Shown: positions 1 through 8,710, counted from the stretch's first letter. The stretch: 45,182 bases of DNA from an uncultured Eubacteriales bacterium (GCA_934457115.1 CAKSHI010000014.1:1-45182), one strand, 5' to 3'. Made by a program: numbers and translations. Notes: a model not told the origin generated them from the sequence alone.

Positions 1-318
1 CTCTATATCCGACAATGTTGCATATGATATGTACCTTTCTATATCAGAAGATGTAAATATAGAAGTTCCCTTTCTAAAATTCTTAACTACAGGGACCTGG
101 ATACTCCTACATCCAAAAATATGTATAGCTCTATTAAGTCCCGTATCTCTCGCAATATAACCCTTTTTTTCAAGAGTCTTTAGATGTGCATGAACGGTCG
201 AAGTAGATTTTAGCCCCGTGGCATTACAAATTTCCCTAACAGATGGAGGTAATCCTTTTTGAGCACATTTTCTAAGATAAGATAAAATTTTCTCTTGGTT
301 CTTCGTAAGCTTCTCCAT
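1..318 (-). CDS. lexA: LexA repressor, N-terminal part (cut by window edge)
   Basis: The reading frame is open from an ATG at 318 down to base 1, giving 106 residues. It begins MEKLTKNQEKILSYLR and contains a winged-helix DNA-binding domain: PPSVREICNATGL, then STSTVHAHLKTLEKKGYI, then RDTGLNRAI, which is the LexA N-terminal arrangement. LexA represses SOS genes and is inactivated by RecA-stimulated self-cleavage. The S24 cleavage domain lies beyond the window, so the catalytic Ser/Lys cannot be checked. A GGAGG ribosome site sits just upstream of the start. I saw no GAAC-N4-GTTC-type SOS box upstream, so autoregulation is not shown. The gene is divergent from the M23 gene. Confidence 0.88.
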   Translation of the reverse strand, partial: MEKLTKNQEKILSYLRKCAQKGLPPSVREICNATGLKSTSTVHAHLKTLEKKGYIARDTGLNRAIHIFGCRSIQVPVVKNFRKGTSIFTSSDIERYISYATLSDIE

Positions 319-356
319 AATTCCTCCCTATGCTATTAATCTTTTTTGTTAAATAT

Positions 357-385
357 ATGATATTACAAATTATATATAATTTCAA
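357..385 (-). promoter_or_regulatory. Predicted promoter of lexA
   Basis: On the minus strand TTGAAA (385-380) is followed, after exactly 17 bases, by TATCAT (362-357). This is a reasonable sigma-A type promoter about 40 bases upstream of the lexA start. Confidence 0.5.
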
Positions 386-481
386 GTCTTTACCACAATT
401 TTGTTTACCCATAAAAAATTTTCATTTTATGGCATATTTTCATTATACCCTGCCAACAATATAGTTGGAGGTGCTGAAAGC

Positions 482-1192
482 ATGAGCAATAAAAGATTTA
501 AGGAAAGCGTGCAAAACAAAAAACCTATCAATAAAGGATTCTACATTGCGCTTGGTATTTGTTTGGTAGCAATCGGTGCAGCGGCCTGGATGACTTATAA
601 CAGTGTGGTAAATTTTATGGAACCCAGTCCAAGTGAAATAGCCAATCAGGCAAAAAAAGACGCTCCATCCGTAGAAGATAAACAAGCCGGCAATACCTTA
701 AGCGGTATCAAAGAGGAAAAAGAAGAACAAGAGGAAACACCTAATGAGGCAGCTGTTACAAATACTGAACAGCATGACAGTCTTGTTATATATCCCGTAT
801 CAAACAACATAGTTAAGGGATATAGCAACAGCAATCCGGTCTTCTCAAAGACACTATCCGATTGGAGAGTACACAATGCTACAGACTTTGCAGCAGAACA
901 AGGTAGTACCGTAAAGGCCATGAACAGCGGAGAGGTAGCAGATGTATATAATGATCCTTCACTTGGTATGACCGTAGCAATAACTCATGATGCAGGATAC
1001 ACTGCATATTATTCAGGTCTTGGTGATACAGTGTCAGTGGAAAAAGGACAAAGAGTCTCAGCCGGCGATGATATTGGTTGTATAAATGATGTTCCATCTG
1101 AAATAAGTGATGGCTATCATCTTCATCTAGCAATAAAAAGCGGCGATGATTGGGTTGACCCTATGTCAATATTAAAAGAAGCTCAGTCTTAA
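482..1192 (+). CDS. Membrane-anchored M23 (LytM) peptidase-like protein, SpoIIQ-like
   Basis: 236 residues from the ATG at 482, chosen because GGAGG precedes it by about ten bases; an in-frame ATG at 401 has no ribosome site. A short basic N-terminus is followed by one membrane segment (about residues 20-40), an acidic Glu-rich linker (about 60-100) and a C-terminal M23 domain (about 103-232). The zinc-ligand pattern is kept: H131-x3-D135 and H213-L-H215. The single N-terminal anchor with a short LytM domain resembles SpoIIQ, the forespore channel component, of the clostridial kind that retains zinc ligands. A general cell-wall endopeptidase is the alternative. No sporulation neighbours are present, so the SpoIIQ role is an inference. 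A terminator follows. Confidence 0.8.
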   Translation: MSNKRFKESVQNKKPINKGFYIALGICLVAIGAAAWMTYNSVVNFMEPSPSEIANQAKKDAPSVEDKQAGNTLSGIKEEKEEQEETPNEAAVTNTEQHDSLVIYPVSNNIVKGYSNSNPVFSKTLSDWRVHNATDFAAEQGSTVKAMNSGEVADVYNDPSLGMTVAITHDAGYTAYYSGLGDTVSVEKGQRVSAGDDIGCINDVPSEISDGYHLHLAIKSGDDWVDPMSILKEAQS

Positions 1193-1224
1193 TATATATC
1201 AAAAATTTTGTAAAACTATAAAGT

Positions 1225-1256
1225 GTGTAAGCTCATAGCCCGGCTTACACTCTTTT
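1225..1256 (+). terminator. Rho-independent terminator after the M23 gene
   Basis: GTGTAAGC (1225-1232) and GCTTACAC (1243-1250) form an 8-bp stem with a 10-base loop, followed by TCTTTT, 33 bases after the M23 stop codon. Confidence 0.75.
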
Positions 1257-1371
1257 GCTATTAATTTAAAACACATTAATATAGCAAATATTGAATAATT
1301 GACCCAAATATGGTATTATTAATTAGTGGTTTATTTATACACATTATATATAAAAACTTTTGCTTATAACT

Positions 1372-1408
1372 AAGGCTGCATTTAAATCATTTTAAATGCA
1401 ATAGCCTT
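1372..1408 (+). promoter_or_regulatory. Leader hairpin upstream of adhE
   Basis: An imperfect inverted repeat: AAGGCT GCATTTAAA (1372-1386), a 4-base loop, TTTAAATGC (1391-1399), a 3-base bulge, then AGCCTT (1403-1408). It ends about 28 bases before the adhE start codon and has no U-tract, so it is not a terminator. It may affect stability or translation of adhE mRNA or be an operator; I could not match it to a Rex box. Confidence 0.45.
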
Positions 1409-1436
1409 AAATATCAATAAATAAAGGAGAATGTTA

Positions 1437-4043
1437 ATGGAATTGAAAATTCACGATATTGTTGATAGTATCGAGTCTTTAGAATCCGCAATAAATAGCG
1501 TTAGAGAGGCTCAACAAAAATTTGCAACCTATTCTCAAGAGCAAGTAGATAAAATATTTCTAGCTGCTGCTACTGCTGCTAACCAAGCAAGAATTCCTCT
1601 TGCACAATTGGCTGTAGAAGAGACAGGTATGGGTGTTGTAGAAGACAAGGTCATTAAAAATCATTATGCTGCTGAGTATATCTATAACGCTTATAAAAAC
1701 GTTAAAACTTGCGGGGTTATCGAGGAAGATACCGCTTATGGAATGAAAAAAATAGCAGAACCTATAGGCGTAATTGCTGCAGTTATACCAACTACTAACC
1801 CAACTTCAACTGCAATCTTTAAGTGTTTAATATCACTTAAAACAAGAAATGGTATTATCATCTCCCCTCACCCAAGGGCTAAGGGTTCTACCATTGCAGC
1901 TGCAAAAATAGTTCTTGAAGCAGCTATAAAAGCAGGTGCACCTGAAGGTATTATAAGCTGGATAGATGTTCCAAGCCTAGAGATGACAAACTTACTAATG
2001 CAAGAAGCCGATACTATACTCGCAACCGGAGGTCCCGGAATGGTAAAAGCAGCTTATTCAAGCGGTAAACCGGCTCTTGGCGTTGGTGCAGGAAATACCC
2101 CTGCTATAATAGACGAAAGTGCTGATATATTATTGGCTGTCAACTCTATTATCCATTCTAAAACTTTTGATAACGGAATGATATGTGCTTCTGAACAATC
2201 CGTAATTGTACCTGACAGTATATATACTCAAGTAAAAAAAGAATTTGCTTCAAGAGGCTGCTATTTCTTATCTCCGGAAGAAACTGAAAAAGTTAGAAAA
2301 ACAATAATTATTAACAATGCGCTTAATGCTAAAATTGTTGGTCAATCAGCTCATAAAATCGCTGAACTTGCAGGCGTTAATGTACCTGAATATACTAAAA
2401 TCTTAATAGGTGAAGTTGAAAGCGTAGATATATCCGAAGAGTTTGCTCATGAAAAACTATCCCCTGTACTTGCAATGTACCGCATAAATAGTTTTGACGA
2501 AGCTATAGAAAAAGCTGAACATCTTATAGCAGACGGCGGTTATGGTCATACCTCATCAATTTATTTAAATGAAACAACTGAAAAAGAAAAATTAAATAAG
2601 TTTATATCACGTATGAAAACTTGCCGTATTATAGTAAATACACCTGCTTCTCAAGGCGGTATCGGAGATTTATATAACTTCAAACTTGCTCCATCACTAA
2701 CCCTTGGATGCGGTTCTTGGGGCGGAAACTCTGTTTCAGAAAACGTTGGGGTTAAACATCTTATAAATATTAAAACCGTTGCCGAAAGAAGGGAAAATAT
2801 GTTGTGGTTTAGATCCCCTGAAAAAGTATATATTAAAAAAGGCTGCCTACCTGTAGCACTCGATGAACTAAAAAATGTTATGGGCAAAAAGAAAGCATTT
2901 ATAGTCACTGACCAATTCTTATATAATAATGGTTACACAAGACCTATCACAAATAAATTGGATGAAATGGGTATTGAACACTCCGTATTCTTTGATGTTG
3001 CTCCGGATCCAACACTCGCTTGTGCAAAAGAAGGAACCAAACGAATGCGTGCTTTCAATCCTGACTGCATAATTGCATTAGGTGGCGGTTCCGCTATGGA
3101 CGCTGCAAAAATAATGTGGGTTATGTATGAACATCCTGAAGTAGATTTCATGGATATGGCTATGCGTTTCTCCGATATCAGAAAACGTATCTACACATTC
3201 CCTAAAATGGGTGAAAAAGCATACTTTATTGCTATCCCAACCTCCGCAGGTACAGGTTCAGAAGTTACTCCTTTTGCAGTTATTACTGATGAAAAATCAG
3301 GCGTAAAATATCCATTGGCAGACTATGAACTTATGCCAAACATGGCTATTGTTGATACTGACTTCCATATGTCAGCTCCTAAGGGCCTAACAGCCGCTTC
3401 CGGTATAGACGCAGTAAGCCATTGTCTTGAAGCTTATGCATCAATGCTTGCAACAGACTATACAGACGGAATTGCATTAAAAGCTCTAAAGGTTATATTT
3501 GAATACTTGCCTCGTGCATATGATAATGGCCAAACAGATATTAAAGCAAGAGAAAAAATGGCTAATGCAGCTACTATGGCAGGTATGGCATTTGCTAACG
3601 CATTCTTAGGTGTATGCCACTCTATGGCTCATAAATTGGGTGCTTTCCATCACCTACCTCATGGTATTGCTAATGCCCTAATGCTTGAAGAAGTTCTAAG
3701 ATTTAATGCAGACGAAACACCAAGAAAAATGGGTACCTTCCCTCAATATGATCATCCACATACCTTGGAAAGATACGCAGAGGTCGCAGATTACCTAGGC
3801 CTTGGCGGTAAAACAGACGAAGAAAAACTTGAAAATCTAATCAAAGCTTTCCATGAACTTAAGAGAAAAGTTGGAATTAAAGACTCTATCAAAGAATATG
3901 GTATAGATGAAAAGGATTTCTTAGATCGCCTCGATGATATGTGTACTCAAGCTTTTGACGATCAATGTACCGGCGCTAACCCACGTTACCCATTAATAAG
4001 TGAAATTAAACAAATGTATTTAAATGCTTACTACGGTAAATAA
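1437..4043 (+). CDS. adhE: Bifunctional acetaldehyde/alcohol dehydrogenase AdhE
   Basis: 868 residues, the usual AdhE length. I chose the ATG at 1437 because AAGGAG lies seven bases upstream, while the ATG at 1431 is too close to it. The N-terminal half is the CoA-acylating aldehyde dehydrogenase with nucleophile Cys250 in DNGMICASEQ. The C-terminal half is an iron-dependent alcohol dehydrogenase with the NAD-binding GGGSAMDAAK and metal ligands Asp658, His662, His728 and His742. It reduces acetyl-CoA to acetaldehyde and then ethanol, reoxidising two NADH, and would form cytoplasmic spirosome filaments. It fits a fermentative anaerobe together with the pyruvate:ferredoxin oxidoreductase at 21417. 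A hairpin lies in the leader. Confidence 0.97.
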   Translation: MELKIHDIVDSIESLESAINSVREAQQKFATYSQEQVDKIFLAAATAANQARIPLAQLAVEETGMGVVEDKVIKNHYAAEYIYNAYKNVKTCGVIEEDTAYGMKKIAEPIGVIAAVIPTTNPTSTAIFKCLISLKTRNGIIISPHPRAKGSTIAAAKIVLEAAIKAGAPEGIISWIDVPSLEMTNLLMQEADTILATGGPGMVKAAYSSGKPALGVGAGNTPAIIDESADILLAVNSIIHSKTFDNGMICASEQSVIVPDSIYTQVKKEFASRGCYFLSPEETEKVRKTIIINNALNAKIVGQSAHKIAELAGVNVPEYTKILIGEVESVDISEEFAHEKLSPVLAMYRINSFDEAIEKAEHLIADGGYGHTSSIYLNETTEKEKLNKFISRMKTCRIIVNTPASQGGIGDLYNFKLAPSLTLGCGSWGGNSVSENVGVKHLINIKTVAERRENMLWFRSPEKVYIKKGCLPVALDELKNVMGKKKAFIVTDQFLYNNGYTRPITNKLDEMGIEHSVFFDVAPDPTLACAKEGTKRMRAFNPDCIIALGGGSAMDAAKIMWVMYEHPEVDFMDMAMRFSDIRKRIYTFPKMGEKAYFIAIPTSAGTGSEVTPFAVITDEKSGVKYPLADYELMPNMAIVDTDFHMSAPKGLTAASGIDAVSHCLEAYASMLATDYTDGIALKALKVIFEYLPRAYDNGQTDIKAREKMANAATMAGMAFANAFLGVCHSMAHKLGAFHHLPHGIANALMLEEVLRFNADETPRKMGTFPQYDHPHTLERYAEVADYLGLGGKTDEEKLENLIKAFHELKRKVGIKDSIKEYGIDEKDFLDRLDDMCTQAFDDQCTGANPRYPLISEIKQMYLNAYYGK

Positions 4044-4057
4044 AAGGAGGAACTAAA

Positions 4058-4810
4058 ATGAATTTAAGTAATGTCGTTGCATCTAGAGATAATAAAAAGG
4101 TTTATCGTGACGGTGATACCGCCGTAAAAATTTTCGATGAAAATTTTTCTAAATCTGATATCTTAAACGAAGCTTTAAATCAAGCAAGAGTTGAAGAAAC
4201 CGGTATTACTATACCTAAACTTAAAAAAGTTTCTATGATAGATGGAAAATGGGCCATTTCCTCAGAATTTATAAGTGGTAAAACTCTTTTAGATTTAATG
4301 AAAGAAAATCCAAATAACATTGACTATTATTTAAACCAATTTGTTGATCTTCAAATAAGTGTTCACAAGCACAAAGCCCCTCTTCTTAATAAACTAAGAG
4401 ATAAACTAAATCGCAAAATAAACCAAGCTAATATAAATGAAACAAGTCGATATGAGCTATGCGCAAAATTAAAGGGCATGCCAAAACACGATAAAGTTTG
4501 TCACGGGGACTTTATGCCAAGTAATATTATCATTTCAGATAATGATAATAGGGCATATATTATAGATTGGTCTCACGCTACTCAAGGCAATGCCTCTGCA
4601 GACGTTGCAATCACCTATTTAAAATTTCTTTTAAATAACAGTGAAGAAATAGCAGATAAATACCTTGATCTATTTTGTAAAAAGACCAACACTGAAAAAC
4701 AATATGTCCAAAAATGGTTCCCAATTGTTGCAGCATCTCAATCCATTAAGTGTAAGGAAAGTGAACTTGATTTCTTGCTTAAATGGGTAAATATTGTTGA
4801 GTATCAATAA
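4058..4810 (+). CDS. Aminoglycoside phosphotransferase/choline kinase-like small-molecule kinase
   Basis: 250 residues with a strong AGGAGG ribosome site, starting 14 bases after adhE stops, so it is almost surely co-transcribed. The fold is the APH/protein-kinase-like one: an ATP-binding lysine (Lys24 in AVKIF), the catalytic loop CHGDFMPSNI (His149, Asp151, Asn156) and the metal-binding Asp170 in IIDWSHA. The substrate is unknown; the family phosphorylates aminoglycosides, choline, homoserine, fructosamines and others. It resembles the kinase family often annotated as TIGR02172. Linkage to adhE is suggestive but does not reveal a substrate, and a resistance role should not be assumed. Confidence 0.8.
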   Translation: MNLSNVVASRDNKKVYRDGDTAVKIFDENFSKSDILNEALNQARVEETGITIPKLKKVSMIDGKWAISSEFISGKTLLDLMKENPNNIDYYLNQFVDLQISVHKHKAPLLNKLRDKLNRKINQANINETSRYELCAKLKGMPKHDKVCHGDFMPSNIIISDNDNRAYIIDWSHATQGNASADVAITYLKFLLNNSEEIADKYLDLFCKKTNTEKQYVQKWFPIVAASQSIKCKESELDFLLKWVNIVEYQ

Positions 4811-4858
4811 TAAATAACTTAAATTCTTTTCCTTTAAATTTCACCTATAAATAAAAAT

Positions 4859-4897
4859 CCCGATCTATAGTTTAAAATCTATAGACCGGGAATTTTT
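4859..4897. terminator. Bidirectional terminator between the kinase and the Cys-rich membrane gene
   Basis: CCCG-AT-CTATAG (4859-4870) pairs with CTATAG-A-CCGGG (4879-4890). A T-run follows on the plus strand and an A-rich run precedes it, so it can end both convergent transcripts. Confidence 0.8.
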
Positions 4898-4923
4898 TAT
4901 TATTGTTTAATTAAAAAACTTAA

Positions 4924-5352
4924 TCATCTCTTGTTGCATACTTCGCAATCAACGCATAGTACAAAAGAAACAATTGAAATTATCATAAGAGCAAAGAAAA
5001 ATGCTAATAATGATACAATTACTATTGCAGGCCAAAATGTAGGCACTAGAGAAATAGACACTGCAATTAACGCTAGGGTAATAGTTCCTATAGTTCCTGC
5101 CAACCAGAATTTTAGATTCCTACATATACATTTAAATCCTCCACAACCTGCCTGGTTATTATTTAATAAGAATAGAGCTACCATTAAAAATATAAGTGAT
5201 AATACTCCTAAACCTAAGACAGTAAAGACAGCAATTGTTATATTTGGAATAAACTCAAAAGCAAATAGCACACCAACTACTGCGCCTAAAACAATACTAA
5301 CTAAAAGTTCTATGCAACCACCACAAGAATTACATTCATTTTTACAACTCAA
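4924..5352 (-). CDS. Small Cys-rich membrane protein of unknown function
   Basis: 142 residues. I place the start at a TTG (5352-5350) because the AGGAGGTGAT ribosome site overlaps the alternative GTG at 5361. The protein has about four hydrophobic segments (roughly residues 17-37, 42-65, 85-105 and 110-135) with Cys-rich ends and loop: CKNECNSCGGC near the N-terminus, CGGFKCICR in the central loop and CVDCEVC near the C-terminus. The clusters could bind metal or form disulfides on one membrane face, but this is not demonstrated. I do not recognise a family. An overlapping plus-strand frame looks like a shadow because it lacks a ribosome site and convincing composition. Confidence 0.65.
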   Translation of the reverse strand: MSCKNECNSCGGCIELLVSIVLGAVVGVLFAFEFIPNITIAVFTVLGLGVLSLIFLMVALFLLNNNQAGCGGFKCICRNLKFWLAGTIGTITLALIAVSISLVPTFWPAIVIVSLLAFFFALMIISIVSFVLCVDCEVCNKR

Positions 5353-5457
5353 ACTTATCACCTCCTCTTCTCATCAATACATACTATGCAAAAAGAGGAA
5401 GATAAGTTAGACACAAATGTAATCCCGTATTATACCCAATAATTAAATTAGATGCCC

Positions 5458-6144
5458 TTATCCAACACCCAAATCAGTATTATTTATAAGTATTTCAACT
5501 TTTGGATTATCCTTAATACTAGGATAAACTTTTTTTAAAAACCACTTAATAAGATTTTCATCTCTCTTTATATTGGTCGAATTTTCATTAAAAACATTTA
5601 CACTAAAATATTCAAAATATTTTAAAGCTAATGATATATCATTTTCAATAATAGACCTTGTTTGCCCCTCTAATCCCACAAGCAAACATCCACCATTAAA
5701 ATATTTAGATATATCTTGAGGTTTAACGTATGATGGGATACCTTTTTTTAATGTACTTCTTAAATTAGGGTCAAACGTTTCAACGCCAATCCTATACTTA
5801 ACTGAACAATTAGGAAAATTTTTTGCAAAGTCTGATAATTTATCTCTATACAGCCAATGAGCCTCAAACCACAAGGTCTTTATATTATTTTCCCTAACTT
5901 TTAGCTTGAGATATTCTAAAGTTTTGTTGTCAAGTTCCATCGCAGAACCTGAATTAATTACGTCAATTACCCCTGTTTGCCCGGTAATTTGATCAATTAT
6001 AGGTTTGTTTATGTAAAATGGGTCTGCGCTCACGTCATTGTAATAGTCGCAAAATGTACACCTTTTCCATACGCATCCTAAACCTTGAAGCAGTATGAAC
6101 TCCCTAGGAAACTTTTCCTTTATTAAAAAGTATCTATTCATCAC
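5458..6144 (-). CDS. queL: Radical SAM protein, probable queuine lyase QueL
   Basis: 228 residues. Near the N-terminus GCVWKRCTFCDYYND gives a CX4CX2C cysteine motif, as expected for a 4Fe-4S cluster that cleaves S-adenosylmethionine. Further recognisable segments are EAHWLYRDKL and YRIGVETFDP. Its start overlaps the end of the upstream transporter gene by 11 bases, so translation is probably coupled. Known biology: in Clostridioides difficile and other gut bacteria, QueL is a small radical SAM enzyme that converts the base queuine to preQ1 for reuse in tRNA queuosine. The match to QueL is from memory of its sequence style plus the transporter next door, so the substrate is inferred. Confidence 0.62.
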   Translation of the reverse strand: MMNRYFLIKEKFPREFILLQGLGCVWKRCTFCDYYNDVSADPFYINKPIIDQITGQTGVIDVINSGSAMELDNKTLEYLKLKVRENNIKTLWFEAHWLYRDKLSDFAKNFPNCSVKYRIGVETFDPNLRSTLKKGIPSYVKPQDISKYFNGGCLLVGLEGQTRSIIENDISLALKYFEYFSVNVFNENSTNIKRDENLIKWFLKKVYPSIKDNPKVEILINNTDLGVG

Positions 6145-6826
6145 AATTTTTCCCTTCTCTTTTCCTTAAAAACCATATCAAAAGATAGGCAAATGGAGTA
6201 CCAAAAAATATTTCTATAGCAATCTTTGCAAAATATAATAATGAAAGCATACTAATCATGTCCTTTAACGGTGCCACTCCCCAAAATGCAATCAACGTAA
6301 ACGGTACCGTATCAAATATATAACCTATGGCTGAACTTAAAATTGTCCTTACCCATAGATATTTTTCATTGGTAATCTTTTTAATTTTTTCCATACTCCA
6401 TGAATTCATAAGTTCACCACATAAAAATGCTACAAATGAGGCAAATAGTATTCTTGGCACAGTCACAAATATATTTCTATATGAACTGCTTATCACTTCC
6501 ATGTAATCAGGAGAAGGTAAAACTATACCTATAGATGTAGATATAACAAAAAATAAATTACATAAAAACGTGAGAATTATAACTTTTTTAGCCGTTTTAA
6601 ATCCCCAAATTTCCGTTAAAACATTTCCAAGCATAAAGGATATAGGAAATGTAATTGTACCCGCGTCAAAAATAGTAACATTATAAACTTGAACCAACTT
6701 TACAGCCATAACATTCGCCGTTATATAAGAGGTTATCATAAACGCTGATACTACAAGAAGTGAGTTAAAATTTTTGTCAATAATAGTTCTCTGGTTTTTT
6801 TCAGGGTTACCCAGCACCTGCTTCAT
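6134..6826 (-). CDS. yhhQ: Queuosine-precursor transporter, YhhQ/VUT (DUF165) family
   Basis: 230 residues starting at the ATG at 6826, eight bases after GGAG; a GTG nine bases further upstream overlaps the ribosome site. It has six or more membrane segments and family features such as SYITANVMAVKLV, GTITFPISFMLGNVLTEIWG and ASFVAFLCGELMNSWSMEK. YhhQ proteins import the 7-deazaguanine bases preQ0 and preQ1, and some family members import queuine. The overlap with the radical SAM gene supports a salvage unit: take up the queuine-type base, then convert it. The gene lies directly after a decayed membrane-protein gene. Confidence 0.85.
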   Translation of the reverse strand: MKQVLGNPEKNQRTIIDKNFNSLLVVSAFMITSYITANVMAVKLVQVYNVTIFDAGTITFPISFMLGNVLTEIWGFKTAKKVIILTFLCNLFFVISTSIGIVLPSPDYMEVISSSYRNIFVTVPRILFASFVAFLCGELMNSWSMEKIKKITNEKYLWVRTILSSAIGYIFDTVPFTLIAFWGVAPLKDMISMLSLLYFAKIAIEIFFGTPFAYLLIWFLRKREGKNCDE

Positions 6827-6831
6827 ACCAA

Positions 6832-7666
6832 TCACTCCAATGAAGATTTTTTTAAATTAAAGTCCTTTAATAACGCAAGCGCTAAAATAGTTATAATGGT
6901 TAATATACTTATAGTATAAGAAAGTCTTTGTATAAATGTTATTTCATAATAAACTGTTATTTTACCTCTTAAACTCCTTGGATTTGCTACTCTAACAAGA
7001 TTGTTATTTGGTGATTTAAGTGTTTCCAATCCCTTAATAGAGCCATCCTCTAAGGTTATCCTTGATGAATATCCCTTATAATAAAGTAGTGGTACATCAT
7101 AATATTCACTACTATCATTAGTTTCAAAAGATACTGTCGTGCCTTTTTTATCTTCAAGCGGTATCCTAGAGTCATCCTCTAAAATAACATGATGTGCATC
7201 CTTTAATAAGGATAAATCTGTCCCTAAAGGAATCCACTCACCAAGCGCAATACCTCTACTCTTATTAAAGTAATTTGGATCTATATTGTTGGATCTTGAC
7301 CATAAAGTATTTAAAAGTACAATTCAGTACAGTAATAAAAAACACAAAAATTTTATAAGAGCCTCCGGTACCTATCCCCATTATCTTAAGTACTGCAGGA
7401 AAGTATAATAATAACTGCGGGTAGAAAAAGCCACTTCCATAACCATAATTATTACAAACATTTGGGTGAATAAACGCAAATACATCACCATCTAATAGCG
7501 CATTCTTAATTCCCTCTATTCTAAATAAATGATAAGGTATATCATCTCCTCTTACAAGTGGTTGAAACAGTGGGTATAACGATACCAAAGTTATCAAGAA
7601 CAAAAAACAAAATATAAACAATTTTGATTGTTTTATTTTAAGTTTTTTGCACACATTAGAAAACAC
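6832..7666 (-). pseudogene. Internally deleted PTPS-related/YfhO-like membrane glycan protein gene
   Basis: Two pieces of one gene remain. The 5' piece (7666 to 7265, GTG start after GGAGGAG) encodes 133 residues with the signature N-terminus of large multi-membrane glycan proteins (COG5617/PTPS_related): a first membrane helix, RGDDIPYHLFRIEG, then GYGSGFFYPQLLLYFPAVL. At about 7320 the frame shifts. A second frame, open from about 7320 to 6832, encodes the C-terminal region (WIPLGTDLSLL, a beta-rich segment and a last membrane helix before KKSSLE). The family is usually several hundred residues longer, so the middle is missing and the ends are joined out of frame. It starts two bases after the glycosyltransferase gene ends. 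Confidence 0.75.
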
Positions 7667-7668
7667 CT

Positions 7669-8598
7669 TTATTTCTCCTCCTTGGTGATATATATAGGTC
7701 TTCTTTTAGTTTCCAAATAGGTCTTAGCCAAATATTGTCCCAGTATTCCAATGCAGAAAAGTTGTATCCCACCTATAAATGTTATAACACAAATAAGTGA
7801 TGGATAGCCGGCTACAGGTTCACCAAAGGCAATTGTTTTTACAACAATAATACATATAAAAATAAAAGCTAAAAGGCAAAATAATATTCCTATAATAGAC
7901 GCAATTGCTAATGGTGCAGTTGAAAATGCTACTATTCCCTCTAATGAGTAGATAAATAATTTCCAAAACGACCACTTAGTCTCGCCTGCTGATCTTTCTA
8001 CATTTTCGTATTCAAACCACTTTGTTTTATATCCAACCCAACTGAAAATTCCCTTTGAAAATCTGTTATACTCTCTTAAATTGATTATAGAATCAACCAT
8101 TTGCCTTGTCATTAATCTATAGTCTCTGGCTCCGTCTACAATTTCAGTATCCGAAATTTTGTTTATGATAGCGTAAAAACATCTTGCAAAGAAAGACCTT
8201 ATTGGAGGTTCTCCTTTTCTTGTAACTCTTCTTGTCGCTGCACAGTCATAGCCTTCATTAATTATACTGTTGTACATATCAACTAAAAGTTTTGGTGGGT
8301 CCTGTAGGTCTACGTCCATAGTCGCGACAAAGTCTCCCTTTGCCTTTTCCAAACCTGCATATATCGCAGATTCTTTTCCAAAGTTCCTTGAAAAAGATAC
8401 ATATTTGATTCTATCATCTTTTTCGCTCAATTCCCTTGCTACTTTTAAGGTGTCGTCCTTGGACCCATCATCAACAAATATAACTTCAAAGTTTACGTCA
8501 TTTTTCATTTGATCCGCAACTTTAATTATTTCATCATAAAATATTCTCATAGCCTCTTGCTCGTTGTAACATGGTACAACTACTGATAATAACTTCAT
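7669..8598 (-). CDS. Family 2 glycosyltransferase, polyprenyl-phosphate type (GtrB/DPM1-like)
   Basis: 309 residues with a GGGG-type ribosome site. A GT-A catalytic domain occupies about residues 1-220, with VVPCYNEQ at the N-terminus, VDDGSKDDT at about 42-50 and DVDLQDPP at about 95-102 carrying the metal-binding DxD. Two membrane helices follow (about 230-256 and 265-290). This is the layout of enzymes that move a sugar from a nucleotide donor to undecaprenyl phosphate on the cytoplasmic face for later wall or surface glycosylation. The next gene, now a pseudogene, is of a family often paired with such enzymes, so the pathway here may have lost its partner. Confidence 0.88.
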   Translation of the reverse strand: MKLLSVVVPCYNEQEAMRIFYDEIIKVADQMKNDVNFEVIFVDDGSKDDTLKVARELSEKDDRIKYVSFSRNFGKESAIYAGLEKAKGDFVATMDVDLQDPPKLLVDMYNSIINEGYDCAATRRVTRKGEPPIRSFFARCFYAIINKISDTEIVDGARDYRLMTRQMVDSIINLREYNRFSKGIFSWVGYKTKWFEYENVERSAGETKWSFWKLFIYSLEGIVAFSTAPLAIASIIGILFCLLAFIFICIIVVKTIAFGEPVAGYPSLICVITFIGGIQLFCIGILGQYLAKTYLETKRRPIYITKEEK

Positions 8599-8649
8599 TA
8601 TCTTATCCCCTTTAATTTTACAAAATTTTTAATATCAAACATAAATGTT

Positions 8650-8686
8650 GCCTTTATCCCTCTGTACTTAACAGAAAAATAAAGGC
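8650..8686 (-). terminator. Hairpin after ptsG, probable terminator
   Basis: GCCTTTAT (8650-8657) and ATAAAGGC (8679-8686) form the outer stem. As minus-strand RNA the stem extends through G-U pairs and CTG/CAG to about 15 pairs. The U-tract is poor, so termination is likely but not certain. Confidence 0.45.
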
Positions 8687-8710
8687 ACACTTTTCTGATC
8701 TAAACTAAAT

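Noticed and set aside
319..481. An SOS box controlling lexA
   Set aside because: I found no GAAC-N4-GTTC-like palindrome in the 163 bases between lexA and the M23 gene.
4058..4810. An antibiotic resistance aminoglycoside phosphotransferase
   Set aside because: The kinase fold is clear, but the protein is not recognisably one of the resistance enzymes and its context is metabolic.
4931..5410. A 159-residue plus-strand frame opposite the Cys-rich membrane protein
   Set aside because: It has no ribosome site and a composition without domain features, whereas the minus-strand frame has AGGAGG, clear membrane helices and a flanking terminator.
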